Assembly: GCF_033193315.1 (NCBI RefSeq)
Contig: NZ_CP136187.1
Coordinates: 2,046,001 to 2,110,000, forward strand
DNA length: 64,000 nt
Direction of reading: 5' to 3'
Source: Agathobaculum sp. NTUH-O15-33
GTDB lineage: Bacteria > Bacillota > Clostridia > Oscillospirales > Butyricicoccaceae
Positions 1 to 8,357 of this stretch are shown piece by piece. The notes below the pieces were generated by a model that was not told where the DNA came from, made no database searches, and was given only the letters and a program-made list of their open reading frames with translations. The position numbers and the translations under genes were made by a program. Numbering within the stretch: position 1 is the stretch's first letter; each line of letters starts with the position of its first letter.

Positions 1-22
1 ATTTTAAATTGATTGCTTTCAT
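1..22 (-). CDS. Start of branched-chain amino acid ABC permease (LivM-like), cut by window edge
   Basis: Only the first seven codons (MKAINLK) are inside the window, reading leftward from an ATG at 20-22. A clear ribosome binding site (GGAGGCGATAAT) lies just upstream, between this start and the livH stop. The usual gene order of these transporters is binding protein, LivH, LivM, LivG, LivF, so LivM is the natural guess. The identity is inferred from position only. Confidence 0.5.
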
Positions 23-38
23 ATTATCGCCTCCGTCA

Positions 39-914
39 TCAGCTTTTTTCTTTGCCCAGCAGCCCGGAGGGCTTGCAAAGCAAGATCACTACAAACAGCA
101 GGAACAGGATAATCTGCGCATAGGCGTCGCTGAAAAACAGGCCGCCCACCTTCTCTGTCAAGCCGACGATCAGGCCGCCCAGCAGCGCCCCGGGGATACT
201 GCCTTTACCGCCCATAACGACAATGACAAAGGCCTTAAAGCCGAAAACGAGCGAAACCGTCGGATAGACGGAGAAAAAGGGAATCAGCAGAGACGCGCTG
301 ACGCCGACCAGCCCTAACGAAATGCCGAAAGCAATCGAATATATCTTCTTCTCATTGATGCCCATCAGCGTGGCCGACGATCTATCCTGCGACGATGCGC
401 GGAGCGCGCGCCCGGTTTCTGTTTTCATGAGGAAGAAATAAAGGCCCGTCGTGATGACCAGCGCGATCATGAAAGAAATGAAACGCGGAATCGAAATCAT
501 CATTTCTCCAAGAACGATGGATTTGCCCTGATAGATTGTAGGCGTGATTCTTGTGTTTGCGCTAAAGAGCAACAGCGCGCCGTTTGTGAGCACCATTGCC
601 AGACCGATCGTAAACATCATAACGCTCATGGGCTCTCTGGCCTTTTCGCGCTGGAGTAAACGGTTAAACAGCCCTTTTTGCAGCACATAACCGACGATAA
701 AAAAGACGGGTCCTGTAATGAGGATAGACAGATATGGATCCACTCCCGTGCTCGTCACCAAAACATTGGCTACATACATGGCAACCATCAGGAATTCGCC
801 ATGTGCCCAGTTAACAATACGCATTACCCCGAATGCCAGACTCAGTCCCGCGGCGATCGTGGCGTAAACACCGCCAAGGAGCAATCCGTCGATCAATGAC
901 TGGAGAAGTTGCAT
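39..914 (-). CDS. livH: Branched-chain amino acid ABC transporter permease LivH
   Basis: This is an integral membrane permease of the high-affinity branched-chain amino acid (or related amide) ABC transporter. It is about 291 residues, normal for the family, with multiple hydrophobic helices. It opens with the family-typical stretch GLLLGGVYATIAAGLSLAFGV, followed by the NWAHGE loop. Near the C-terminus GGKGSIPGALLGG matches the cytoplasmic loop that contacts the ATPase. I chose the ATG at 914 over the GTG at 917 because it is better spaced from GGGAGGG. It lies 71 bases after the binding-protein gene, across a stem-loop, and just before livM. Substrate specificity within the LIV family (leucine, urea, short amides) cannot be read from the sequence. 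Confidence 0.95.
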   Translation of the reverse strand: MQLLQSLIDGLLLGGVYATIAAGLSLAFGVMRIVNWAHGEFLMVAMYVANVLVTSTGVDPYLSILITGPVFFIVGYVLQKGLFNRLLQREKAREPMSVMMFTIGLAMVLTNGALLLFSANTRITPTIYQGKSIVLGEMMISIPRFISFMIALVITTGLYFFLMKTETGRALRASSQDRSSATLMGINEKKIYSIAFGISLGLVGVSASLLIPFFSVYPTVSLVFGFKAFVIVVMGGKGSIPGALLGGLIVGLTEKVGGLFFSDAYAQIILFLLFVVILLCKPSGLLGKEKS

Positions 915-940
915 CACTTTCCCTCCCTGTTTTTATTAAT

Positions 941-972
941 TTAGCCTCATCTACCAGAGCAGATGAGGCCAA
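941..972 (-). promoter_or_regulatory. Intercistronic stem-loop between binding-protein and permease genes
   Basis: GCCTCATCT (944-952) pairs perfectly with AGATGAGGC (961-969) over an 8-base loop. It sits between the stop of the binding-protein gene and the livH ribosome binding site, with no strong T-run. Such hairpins commonly protect the 3' end of the abundant binding-protein mRNA or partly terminate, lowering permease expression. The role here is inferred. Confidence 0.6.
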
Positions 973-985
973 AAAGCATTAGCGA

Positions 986-2287
986 TCAGCGTTCCGCCCA
1001 GGCCGGTACAGGCAGCACCAACGGAGATTCATCTCCAACAAGACTGTACGGCGCTACCAGTTGGAAACGTCCATCCAGAATCTGTACAGCTATATTGCAA
1101 CTATAGATATTTTGGTTCGTCATGCCGTCCCGTTCACCGAACTTCACGCCTTCATAAGGCATCAGCAGCAGTTCCGGATCATCCGCAGTAATATCCGTGG
1201 CAAGGAAAGCCTCTCTGATTGCATCCGCGTCGGTGCTTGCCGCGCGCTCCAGAACATTCGCCATAACAGAAGCGTTGAAGTAGCCGAACGCACCGTACTC
1301 ATCAAGTTCCATGCCGGTCTTTTCCGTGTACTTCTCATTGATTTTCTTGGCTTCTTCAGGCTTGTAGTCAAGGATACCGGTGCTCCACCCCGCATTGGTG
1401 ATCGCATACTCAGCCGCCGCGCCCGCATTGGTGCAGAAGTCAGATACGGCAAAGCCGCCGCCGGTGGCAATCAGGGTGGTGTTCGCCTGATACTCGGAAA
1501 GCTGCTGCGCGAACAGGATCGCGTCGTTCAGATAGCATACCGGAAACACGACGTCTGGTTGTTCGCTTTTAATTTTGTTGATGATTGAACTCATGTCGGA
1601 GGTATTGGCCTGATAGGGTTCGTCGAGGACCAACGTGCCGCCCAAGGTGTTCTCCACCATATCCTTCAGCTGGATGTAATTCTCCATACCGTAGTCAGTA
1701 TTCTCATATACGATGCCGTAGGTCTTGGGTTCAAATCCGTTTTGGCCGCTGTAATCCTGCAGGAATGTGCTGATGGTAGCCAGAATATCCGAGGTGCAGG
1801 AGTTGGCGCGGAATACGTATTGATAATCGTTCTTCATGATTTCGTCTGCCACACTGCTTAAAATTAAATACGGTTTCTGGTACCGCTCTGCGATCGGCGC
1901 CGTTGCCGCGCCGACGGAACTGTTATAGGGTCCGATCAGGGCGTCCACGCCCTCTTGATTGATCAGGCGCTCTATCTCGGTAACACCGGTCTCCGGTTTA
2001 CCCAAAGTGTCTGCAAAAACCAGATTCACCTGCGCGCCATCCATCGACTGAATCCCGCCGGCCGCGTTGTAGTCTTCAAAGAATAATTCGATCGCGTCCT
2101 TCTGCTTGCTGCCCATAACCGCGGATTCTCCAGAAAGCGGCAGCAGCACGCCGATATTCACCGTTTTGGCGCCGCCTTGTTCCGTGTTGCCGCCTGCTTC
2201 GCCGGAAGAAGGCGAGCCGCCGGAGCAGCCTGCTATTGCCGATGTCATCATAGCCGTCATCAATAATAAAGCGAGCTTTCTTTTCAT
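986..2287 (-). CDS. Branched-chain amino acid type ABC transporter substrate-binding lipoprotein
   Basis: This is the solute-binding component (LivJ/LivK, Peripla_BP_6 family), anchored outside the membrane. The 433-residue protein has a lipoprotein signal ending in the lipobox AIAGC (Cys21), then a Gly/Ser-rich linker. The mature domain starts NIGVLLPLSGESAVMG, a family hallmark, and contains LIGPYNSSVG and ATGGGF segments of the two-lobed fold. The start codon is supported by AGGAGG. It heads the liv operon and lies downstream of an AraC gene on the same strand, which may control it. The ligand could be Leu/Ile/Val or another small amino acid or amide; sequence alone does not decide. Confidence 0.93.
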   Translation of the reverse strand: MKRKLALLLMTAMMTSAIAGCSGGSPSSGEAGGNTEQGGAKTVNIGVLLPLSGESAVMGSKQKDAIELFFEDYNAAGGIQSMDGAQVNLVFADTLGKPETGVTEIERLINQEGVDALIGPYNSSVGAATAPIAERYQKPYLILSSVADEIMKNDYQYVFRANSCTSDILATISTFLQDYSGQNGFEPKTYGIVYENTDYGMENYIQLKDMVENTLGGTLVLDEPYQANTSDMSSIINKIKSEQPDVVFPVCYLNDAILFAQQLSEYQANTTLIATGGGFAVSDFCTNAGAAAEYAITNAGWSTGILDYKPEEAKKINEKYTEKTGMELDEYGAFGYFNASVMANVLERAASTDADAIREAFLATDITADDPELLLMPYEGVKFGERDGMTNQNIYSCNIAVQILDGRFQLVAPYSLVGDESPLVLPVPAWAER

Positions 2288-2429
2288 TTTTTCCTCCTAT
2301 ACCAGTTCCCGTTTATCATAGCAAATGGTTTCCGCCGTTGATATTGACTCTGTAGGGCTTTTTATTCAATAATCATTTTCTACGCAAACACTTCTTACAA
2401 ATTTCTATCAGCCGTTTGACGTTACAAAC

Positions 2430-3725
2430 TCATGCACATCCTCCATTCCTAAACTTGATCGGACTGACCCCGACTTCGCTTTTAAATATCTTTGCAAAAT
2501 AGTTCTGCCCGGAAAATCCAACCGCCTCTGCGATCTCTGCTGCGGTTTTGTTTGTCGTGCGCAGCAAACGCTTCGCCTCCTGAATGCGTACATATTCCAA
2601 ATAACGGCTGTAGGTCATCCCCAGCTTCTTTTGAAACAGTTGACTTAGGTAAGATTTATTTAAATGTGCTGCCACGGCTACTTCATCCTGCCGCAGCGGC
2701 CTCCAGTAGTTATGTCGGATATAATCCAAAACCTGCACGATCGGTTCCGATTCGTCATGATTGCCCTTCAGTTTGATCTTCAGCATACAGATGCCGAAGT
2801 TTTCAAGCGCCCCTTCCATTGCAGACGGGGAATCCGCTTCCATGATCTGCTCCACTACCGTACTTTGGCCGCTGTCGTAAATCCGATCGCCGCCGTTTTC
2901 TTCCAGCCCCGGCTCGAAAGCGTACAGCAACCGCATCACCGCATTTTTGATGCTGGATGGGCGACAGAATTCCGCATGCGCCTTCTGGACAAATTCTTTC
3001 AAGCGCAGCACGGCTTGATCAAAACAACAGACGCAACACAGCTTTTCTATTTCCCTCCGGCAGGCTTTCAGTTCGTTTAAGGGTACGCTTCTGCTGATAC
3101 CGGGCAAGGACTGATGATAATATTGGCACGCACGCATCCTTGTCATGTTATTTTGCAGCTCGGCGCCGAGCTGCACCGTATTTTCGCAGGCTGCGCTGAT
3201 ATGTGTCAAAATAGCAAATCCAAATTTCGCGTGTAGCTGCTGCGCAAATTGTGTAAACCGTTGTTCCAGCGCTTGCGTTTGTTTTTCCTCCAGTAAAAGC
3301 GTAAAAATGCTCTGTGGTACGGAAAAAACGTGTCCCTCCCAGCCGCATTGCTTCATGCAGCTTAGAATGGCATCATGCTGATCCAGCAGAGACATGTTGA
3401 GCAATTTGGATACATCCATACTGAACAGGATCATCCCCACCCCTGTTGTCCGCTTGGGAAACAGCTCCTGAAAATACTTTCTATCCAGATCCCCACACAA
3501 AAGGCGCTCTAAAAATGCGTTATTTCTTTTCAGTCTTTCCGCCTTGATCTCATATACCGCGTTAATCCGAGGGACTGCGGAATGTTCGGCTGTACGTATC
3601 TGCGGTATGCCGGCTCTCCACTCCCCCTGACTGCTTCGCATCCGATCCGTTTCAGGCATGACACTAAACGGATAGATCTGAAAAGAAGCCTGTTTCCCTT
3701 TGCTTGCGAGCCGTATGTTTTCCAA
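2430..3725 (-). CDS. AraC-family transcriptional regulator
   Basis: The 431-residue protein has a C-terminal AraC DNA-binding domain with two helix-turn-helix units. They are visible in the last 100 residues: EVAVAAHLNKSYLSQLFQKK, then IAEAVGFSGQNYFAKIFKSEVGVSP, the highly conserved second motif. The long N-terminal ~320 residues contain no phosphoacceptor receiver pattern that I recognise, so this is not obviously a YesN-type response regulator. The start is a TTG at 3725 preceded by GGGAGGTG. A near-consensus promoter lies upstream. Its position directly in front of the binding-protein gene, same strand, suggests it controls the LIV-type transporter. The effector is unknown. Confidence 0.88.
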   Translation of the reverse strand: MENIRLASKGKQASFQIYPFSVMPETDRMRSSQGEWRAGIPQIRTAEHSAVPRINAVYEIKAERLKRNNAFLERLLCGDLDRKYFQELFPKRTTGVGMILFSMDVSKLLNMSLLDQHDAILSCMKQCGWEGHVFSVPQSIFTLLLEEKQTQALEQRFTQFAQQLHAKFGFAILTHISAACENTVQLGAELQNNMTRMRACQYYHQSLPGISRSVPLNELKACRREIEKLCCVCCFDQAVLRLKEFVQKAHAEFCRPSSIKNAVMRLLYAFEPGLEENGGDRIYDSGQSTVVEQIMEADSPSAMEGALENFGICMLKIKLKGNHDESEPIVQVLDYIRHNYWRPLRQDEVAVAAHLNKSYLSQLFQKKLGMTYSRYLEYVRIQEAKRLLRTTNKTAAEIAEAVGFSGQNYFAKIFKSEVGVSPIKFRNGGCA

Positions 3726-3790
3726 AAGCTACACCTCCCTATTTTGTCGTCTTCATGCGTTTTATTTTTTACTTTTTAATTTATAAATAT

Positions 3791-3819
3791 ATATTAAGTT
3801 TTTATTTACAAAATGTCAA
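3791..3819 (-). promoter_or_regulatory. Sigma-A type promoter of the AraC gene
   Basis: On the minus strand, TTGACA (3814-3819) is followed after exactly 17 bases by TAATAT (3791-3796). The region is very AT-rich. It lies about 65 bases upstream of the TTG start of the AraC gene, so it is a convincing vegetative promoter. Confidence 0.75.
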
Positions 3820-3955
3820 TGCTTATCCCATTGCCGAATTATACTGATTTTGCAGCTAAAGTTTATATAATTTCACCATTTTTCATATAGCAGCCCAACT
3901 ATTTTAGGATGCACTAACAGCTTTTCCCTAAAAGCTTCCGCCTTTTTAAGTGCAT

Positions 3956-4004
3956 ACAAAAAAGATCAACGCCCACAGGACCCATTCTCCTGCGGGCGTT
4001 GATC
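3956..4004 (-). terminator. Rho-independent terminator of the GntR gene
   Basis: GATCAACGCCC-CAGGA (3964-3980) pairs with TCCTG-GGGCGTTGATC (3988-4004), a 17-bp stem with one mismatch. On the minus strand it is followed by TTTTTT. It starts 9 bases after the GntR stop codon. Confidence 0.85.
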
Positions 4005-4013
4005 GATCGCTAA

Positions 4014-4730
4014 TCAAATAAATTTCTCTGAGACCCTGTCATCATAAGCTTCCTTGGTCTGCCAAACAATGTTCAGCTGCTTTTGCAGTTCCTCATCAAA
4101 ATGTACGTTATATGAAATTTTCGTATGGTTGTGAACCATATGGAGCGCTTCTTCCGTTTGATGGTTTTCCAAACAGTCCACAATACGCAGATGCTGTTCC
4201 AGCCCTTCTTTCAAGTTATCCGGCGAGGTGACGTGTAAGGTTTGCCATAGCTGTATCATCAAAATGATACGGTTATAGAGGGAATATAAAAGCTTATTCT
4301 TCCCAATTTCAATAATTTTTAAATGAAACTGTGCATCAAGCGCATGACGGCGCAGTATATCCCCCGCTTCATTGGCGGCGATACAGGCCTCTGCCAGCTC
4401 GCGCAGCTCGGCAAATTCGCGGATGCTGCCATTATATATGGCCAGCGGAATGGCAAGTTCATCATGCTGCCACCGCACCAGCGCAAGCTCTTGAACCGCA
4501 TTTTCATCAATGACCGTCACCGTGGCGGAGCGGTTGGGGGTGATTTCAATCAACCCTTCCCATGACAGTAATCGAATGGCTTCTCGCACCGGGCCTTTAC
4601 TAATGCCAAGCGTTGCTGCGATCGAGCTTTCCGGAATCTTCTCGCCCGGCTTGATCTGCAAGGTTAAAATCATATCGCGGATATATTCATATACTTGCTT
4701 TTTGATGCTGATATCTTCTATCTTGGCCAT
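4014..4730 (-). CDS. GntR-family regulator, FCD (FadR) subfamily
   Basis: This is a transcription factor of 238 residues with an N-terminal winged helix (about 8-75: YIRDMILTLQIKPGEKIPES, then LGISKGPVREAIRLLSWEGL, the GntR signature). A C-terminal all-helical FCD ligand-binding domain follows, with the expected Asp/His positions (DAQFHLKII). An upstream in-frame ATG at 4805 exists, but the ATG at 4730 has the good ribosome binding site AAGGGGTG. The gene is divergent from the acetoin/2-oxoacid dehydrogenase operon, and a perfect inverted repeat lies between them. The likely job is control of that operon, possibly with an organic acid as ligand (inference). Confidence 0.92.
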   Translation of the reverse strand: MAKIEDISIKKQVYEYIRDMILTLQIKPGEKIPESSIAATLGISKGPVREAIRLLSWEGLIEITPNRSATVTVIDENAVQELALVRWQHDELAIPLAIYNGSIREFAELRELAEACIAANEAGDILRRHALDAQFHLKIIEIGKNKLLYSLYNRIILMIQLWQTLHVTSPDNLKEGLEQHLRIVDCLENHQTEEALHMVHNHTKISYNVHFDEELQKQLNIVWQTKEAYDDRVSEKFI

Positions 4731-5052
4731 ATAGTCACCCCTTGTACATTTATTATTATAAATATCATACCACACGTAATCTCCCGTAACAAGAAGGATT
4801 TTCAAGTGAATTTAATAGAATATGTATAATTTTTTCTTTTCAATCTAGTATTTTTGTCCAACAATCCGCCATGGAAGGGTATGAAGACTATTTATGCGAA
4901 CGGACAGCGCTTCGCCGCCGCGAGGGAATTTTTCTAATTTGTCTAAACAAAAGCTATATACAATTTTATTTTTTCTATGTATTGTATATCTCGAAATATA
5001 TTTATATTTCTATTTTATAATAATAAATTCAACAAAGGAGATGCTATTTAGG
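4731..5052. promoter_or_regulatory. Divergent control region between GntR gene and dehydrogenase operon
   Basis: This AT-rich region of 322 bases holds no gene. For the GntR gene (minus strand), TTGTTA (4787-4792) and TATGAT (4764-4769) are 17 bases apart, a good sigma-A promoter. For the operon (plus strand), a consensus -10 TATAAT lies at 5016-5021 and an alternative TTGTAT (4982-4987)/TATATT (5003-5008) pair is 15 apart. A perfect 9-bp inverted repeat, ATATACAAT (4956-4964) and ATTGTATAT (4981-4989), sits at the operon promoter and is the best operator candidate. The second half of this stretch also contains an in-frame extension of the E1 alpha frame, which I regard as non-coding. Confidence 0.65.
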
Positions 5053-6009
5053 ATGGGGAATCAATTGAGCAAACAGCTTGCACAAACCATGTATAGAGAC
5101 ATGTACAAGATCCGCCGGTTTGAGCAGGAAGTATTTGAGTTTTACAAAACCGGCCGCATGGCCGGTCTGGCGCATCTTTATATCGGCGAAGAGGCAGTTG
5201 CCGCCGGCGCCTGCGCGGCCATCGACTCCCGCGACTTCATTGGCTCCACCCACCGCGGACACGGCCATTTAATTGCGCGCGGCGCAGATATGAGCCGTAT
5301 GATGGCAGAAATTTTGGGCAAAAAAACCGGTTACTGCAAAGGCAAAGGCGGATCAATGCACATTATGGCAATGGATCTCGGCATTCTCGGCGCCAACGGC
5401 ATTGTCGGCGGCGGCATACCGATTGCCACCGGCGCCGGTTATAGCTGCAAATACCGCGGCACGGATCAGGTCGTACTCTGCTTCTTCGGCGACGGCGCGT
5501 CCAACGAGGGCACATTCCATGAGAGCGTCAACATGGCGGCGGCATGGGACCTGCCGGTTATATATATTATTGAGAACAATCTTTACGGCATCACGGTGGA
5601 CAGCCGCCGAGTGACCAAAGAGCATGATTTGGCCAAGCGTGCCATTGGGTATGACATTCCGGGCTATACCATCGACGGCAACGACGTGGCAGCCGTATAT
5701 GAAACCGTTCGGAAAGCGGTGCAGGATGCGCGCGGCGGCAAGGGTCCGTCTATTGTGGAATGTAAAACTTACCGCCACCACGGTCACAACGGCAGCGATC
5801 CGGGCACCTATCGTCCGCCGGAGGAACTGGCTGCATGGAAAGCACGGGATCCGCTGGATCTTTTCAAGCAGAAAGGCTATCTGGACGAAGCGGAAATGCA
5901 GGCGATTCAGACAGAGGTGGACCAAGAAATTCAGGTCGCCTGCAAGTTTGCCGACGAAAGCCCGTATCCCGACGCCTCGGAACTAATGGACGATATTTTC
6001 TGCGATTAA
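5053..6009 (+). CDS. acoA: Thiamine-dependent dehydrogenase E1 component, alpha subunit (acetoin / pyruvate type)
   Basis: This is the alpha subunit of the TPP-dependent E1 of a 2-oxoacid or acetoin dehydrogenase complex in the cytoplasm. It is 318 residues, typical for the alpha2beta2 E1 alpha. Key motifs are HRGHGH, GKGGSMH, GANGIVGGGIP, and the TPP/Mg motif FGDGASNEGTFHE...ENNLYGI. The phosphorylation-loop region YRHHGHNGSDPG is also present. The GANGIVGGGIP stretch is closest to AcoA-type proteins, so acetoin cleavage is my favourite substrate, but pyruvate or branched 2-oxoacids remain possible. The start at 5053 lies 12 bases after AAAGGAG; an ATG at 5041 directly abuts that site and is less likely. 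It is the first gene of a tight four-gene operon. Confidence 0.9.
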   Translation: MGNQLSKQLAQTMYRDMYKIRRFEQEVFEFYKTGRMAGLAHLYIGEEAVAAGACAAIDSRDFIGSTHRGHGHLIARGADMSRMMAEILGKKTGYCKGKGGSMHIMAMDLGILGANGIVGGGIPIATGAGYSCKYRGTDQVVLCFFGDGASNEGTFHESVNMAAAWDLPVIYIIENNLYGITVDSRRVTKEHDLAKRAIGYDIPGYTIDGNDVAAVYETVRKAVQDARGGKGPSIVECKTYRHHGHNGSDPGTYRPPEELAAWKARDPLDLFKQKGYLDEAEMQAIQTEVDQEIQVACKFADESPYPDASELMDDIFCD

Positions 6010-6022
6010 GGAGGGGAATACA

Positions 6023-7012
6023 ATGAGAAAAATCTATTATCGCGACGCTGTTTTGGAAGCGATTGATGAAGAAATGGCCCGCGACCCGATGGTCATGATG
6101 ATTGGCGAAGATATCGGTGTTGGCGACGGCACATGGCGGTGCTCCAAAGGGCTATACGAAAAATACGGTGATCTGCGCATGAAGGATTCTCCCATCAGCG
6201 AAGCCGGTTTCGTTGGTATGGGCATCGGCATGGCTTTGACCGGTATGCGCCCCATTGTTGAAATCATGTTTTCTGACTTCATGCTGGTGGCAATGGATCA
6301 AATCGTAAACCAGATGGCTAAGGTATGCTATATGTCCGGCGGACAGAAGGGCGCCCCGATGGTAATCCGCACGACGATCGGCGCGGGCCGCGCCGCCGCC
6401 GCCCAGCATTCGCAAAACTTAAACGCGGTGATCGCGCATTTCCCGGGCAGTAAAATTGTCATCCCCTCCGATGCATATACCGCGAAGGGGCTGCTCAAAA
6501 CCGCGATTCGCGACAACAACCCCGTTATTGTGGTGGAACACCGCAAGCATTACAGCATGGAATTCGATATGCCGGATGATGGGGACGAAAACCTGCTTCT
6601 GCCCATTGGCAAAGCCGCGATTGTCCATGAAGGCAATGATATTACTGTTGTGGCGAACTCTTTTCAGGTCGGCCAGTGTGTGAAGATCGCCAAGCGTTTA
6701 TCCGCAAAGGGGGTCAGCGTCGAGGTGATCGACCTGCGTACGCTGGTGCCGATGGATAAGGAAACCATCATCCAATCGGTCAAAAAGACCGGCAGGCTGC
6801 TGATCGTGGACGAAGGCTATACCAGCTTTGGCATCGGCGCGGAGATTTGCGCAGCCGTCCAAGAAAATGTTTTTTATGATCTTGACGCGCCGATTATGCG
6901 TCTGAGCGAGCCGGATGTTTCCATACCATTCAGCCCTGCGCTTGAAAAGCTGGTTGTTCCAAACGAAAAGACCATTCTTGCAGCCATTCAGAAGCTGGTA
7001 CAGGGGGTATAA
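6023..7012 (+). CDS. acoB: Thiamine-dependent dehydrogenase E1 component, beta subunit
   Basis: The beta subunit of the same E1 enzyme is 329 residues, the usual length. It carries the family motifs MMIGEDIGVGDGTWR, DSPISEAGFVGMGIG (the Glu that activates TPP), EIMFSDF, and a C-terminal transketolase_C domain with VIDLRTLVPMD and LIVDEGYTSFG. It begins 13 bases after the alpha subunit with a good AGGAGG site. It pairs with E1 alpha to decarboxylate or cleave the substrate and transfer the acyl unit to the lipoyl arm of E2. Confidence 0.93.
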   Translation: MRKIYYRDAVLEAIDEEMARDPMVMMIGEDIGVGDGTWRCSKGLYEKYGDLRMKDSPISEAGFVGMGIGMALTGMRPIVEIMFSDFMLVAMDQIVNQMAKVCYMSGGQKGAPMVIRTTIGAGRAAAAQHSQNLNAVIAHFPGSKIVIPSDAYTAKGLLKTAIRDNNPVIVVEHRKHYSMEFDMPDDGDENLLLPIGKAAIVHEGNDITVVANSFQVGQCVKIAKRLSAKGVSVEVIDLRTLVPMDKETIIQSVKKTGRLLIVDEGYTSFGIGAEICAAVQENVFYDLDAPIMRLSEPDVSIPFSPALEKLVVPNEKTILAAIQKLVQGV

Positions 7013-7014
7013 AA

Positions 7015-8346
7015 ATGGCAAAGGTAATCGTAATGCCTAAATTGGGCTATACACAGGACGAAGGACAAATCGCGCAGTGGCACAAGCAGGTTGGCGATAA
7101 GGTTGAAGCGGGAGAAGCGTTCTTTGACGTTCATACGGACAAGTCGGTCGTCACGGTTGAGGCCAGCTGCTCCGGCACCCTGTTGAAAATTGCCCTTGAG
7201 CCCGGAGAGACCGTTCCGGTTCTTACGCCGATCGCCGTTGTTGGCAACGCGGACGAGGACGCGGATGCAATTTTAGCGAATTATGTGACCAAAACCGCGG
7301 CGGACGCGCAGGACGACGCGGATCTCGACGACCTACCGGAGGAACAACCCACGGCAGAAGCGGCGGCCGCTCCCGCGGAAAGCTTGAAACTGACGCCGCG
7401 CGCGCAGAAGTACATACAGGAAAATAACCTTGACTCCGCTTCTATCGCCGGGATCAAAGGCACCGGTTTCGACGGCGGCATTACGGAGCGAGACATCAAG
7501 GCATCGCCGCTTGCCCGCAAGCTCGCGGCCGCGCAGGGCGTTGCGCTGGACAGCCTGACGGGAACGGGCGCAAACGGCAAGGTGATGAAGGCCGACGTCG
7601 AGCACGCCGCCGCTGCGCGGGCCGTGCAATCGACCGCAACGCCCGACCTGCTGGTAGAAAGCGAAACGCCCTACAAGGGTGTGCGCAAGATCATTGGCGA
7701 CCGCCTGTCCCAAAGCAAATTTACCGCGCCGCACCTATACTTCACAGATGGCGTGGATACAACCAACCTAACAGCCTTCCGCAAACAGCTCAACGAACAA
7801 GGAACCGTCAAGTACGCGGTTTCCGACCTGTTGGTCATGGCGGCGAGCAAGGCGCTGCGCAAATTCCCGGGTATCAACTCCGCACTGGTCAAGGATCAGA
7901 TCATCACTTACAAAAGCACCAATATTGGCATCGCTGTCGCGGGCGACAACGGTCTGATCGTGCCGGTCGTCAAAAACGTACAGTTTAAAACCCTATCCGA
8001 TATCGCGACCGAGACCCGCGATTTGATCGCCCGCGCCAAGCAAGGCCGCCTCTCGCCTGACGAGTACAGCGGCGGCACCTTCTCCATCTCCAATTTAGGC
8101 ATGTTCGGCATCGGCAACTTTACCGCGATTATCAACCCGCCCGAGGCGGCGATCCTGTCGGTCAGTTCGGTCAGAAAAACGCCGGTTGTTATCACGGACG
8201 AAAACGGCGAGGACGCTATCGCCATCCGCCCCATCATGAACATTCAGCTTTCGGTCGATCATCGCATCATCGACGGGCTTCTCGCTTCTCAGTTTGTCGA
8301 ATATATGAAGCAGCTGCTGGAAAACCCAGTCGCCATTTTACTGTGA
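7015..8346 (+). CDS. acoC: Dihydrolipoamide acyltransferase E2 with tandem E3-binding domains
   Basis: This is the core acyltransferase of the complex, 443 residues. Residues 1-78 are a lipoyl domain, with the lipoylated Lys43 in HTDKSVV. An Ala/Asp-rich linker follows. There are two consecutive peripheral-subunit-binding domains: one at about 126-161 (LTPRAQKYIQENNLD...GGITERDI) and one at about 163-197 (ASPLARKLAAAQGV...GKVMKADV). The catalytic domain ends with SVDHRIIDG, giving His416 and Asp420 of the HxxxDG active site. It starts 3 bases after the E1 beta stop. The doubled E3-binding domain is less usual than a single one. The lipoate ligase encoded downstream fits the need to modify Lys43. 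Confidence 0.93.
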   Translation: MAKVIVMPKLGYTQDEGQIAQWHKQVGDKVEAGEAFFDVHTDKSVVTVEASCSGTLLKIALEPGETVPVLTPIAVVGNADEDADAILANYVTKTAADAQDDADLDDLPEEQPTAEAAAAPAESLKLTPRAQKYIQENNLDSASIAGIKGTGFDGGITERDIKASPLARKLAAAQGVALDSLTGTGANGKVMKADVEHAAAARAVQSTATPDLLVESETPYKGVRKIIGDRLSQSKFTAPHLYFTDGVDTTNLTAFRKQLNEQGTVKYAVSDLLVMAASKALRKFPGINSALVKDQIITYKSTNIGIAVAGDNGLIVPVVKNVQFKTLSDIATETRDLIARAKQGRLSPDEYSGGTFSISNLGMFGIGNFTAIINPPEAAILSVSSVRKTPVVITDENGEDAIAIRPIMNIQLSVDHRIIDGLLASQFVEYMKQLLENPVAILL

Positions 8347-8357
8347 GGTGAGCAGGT

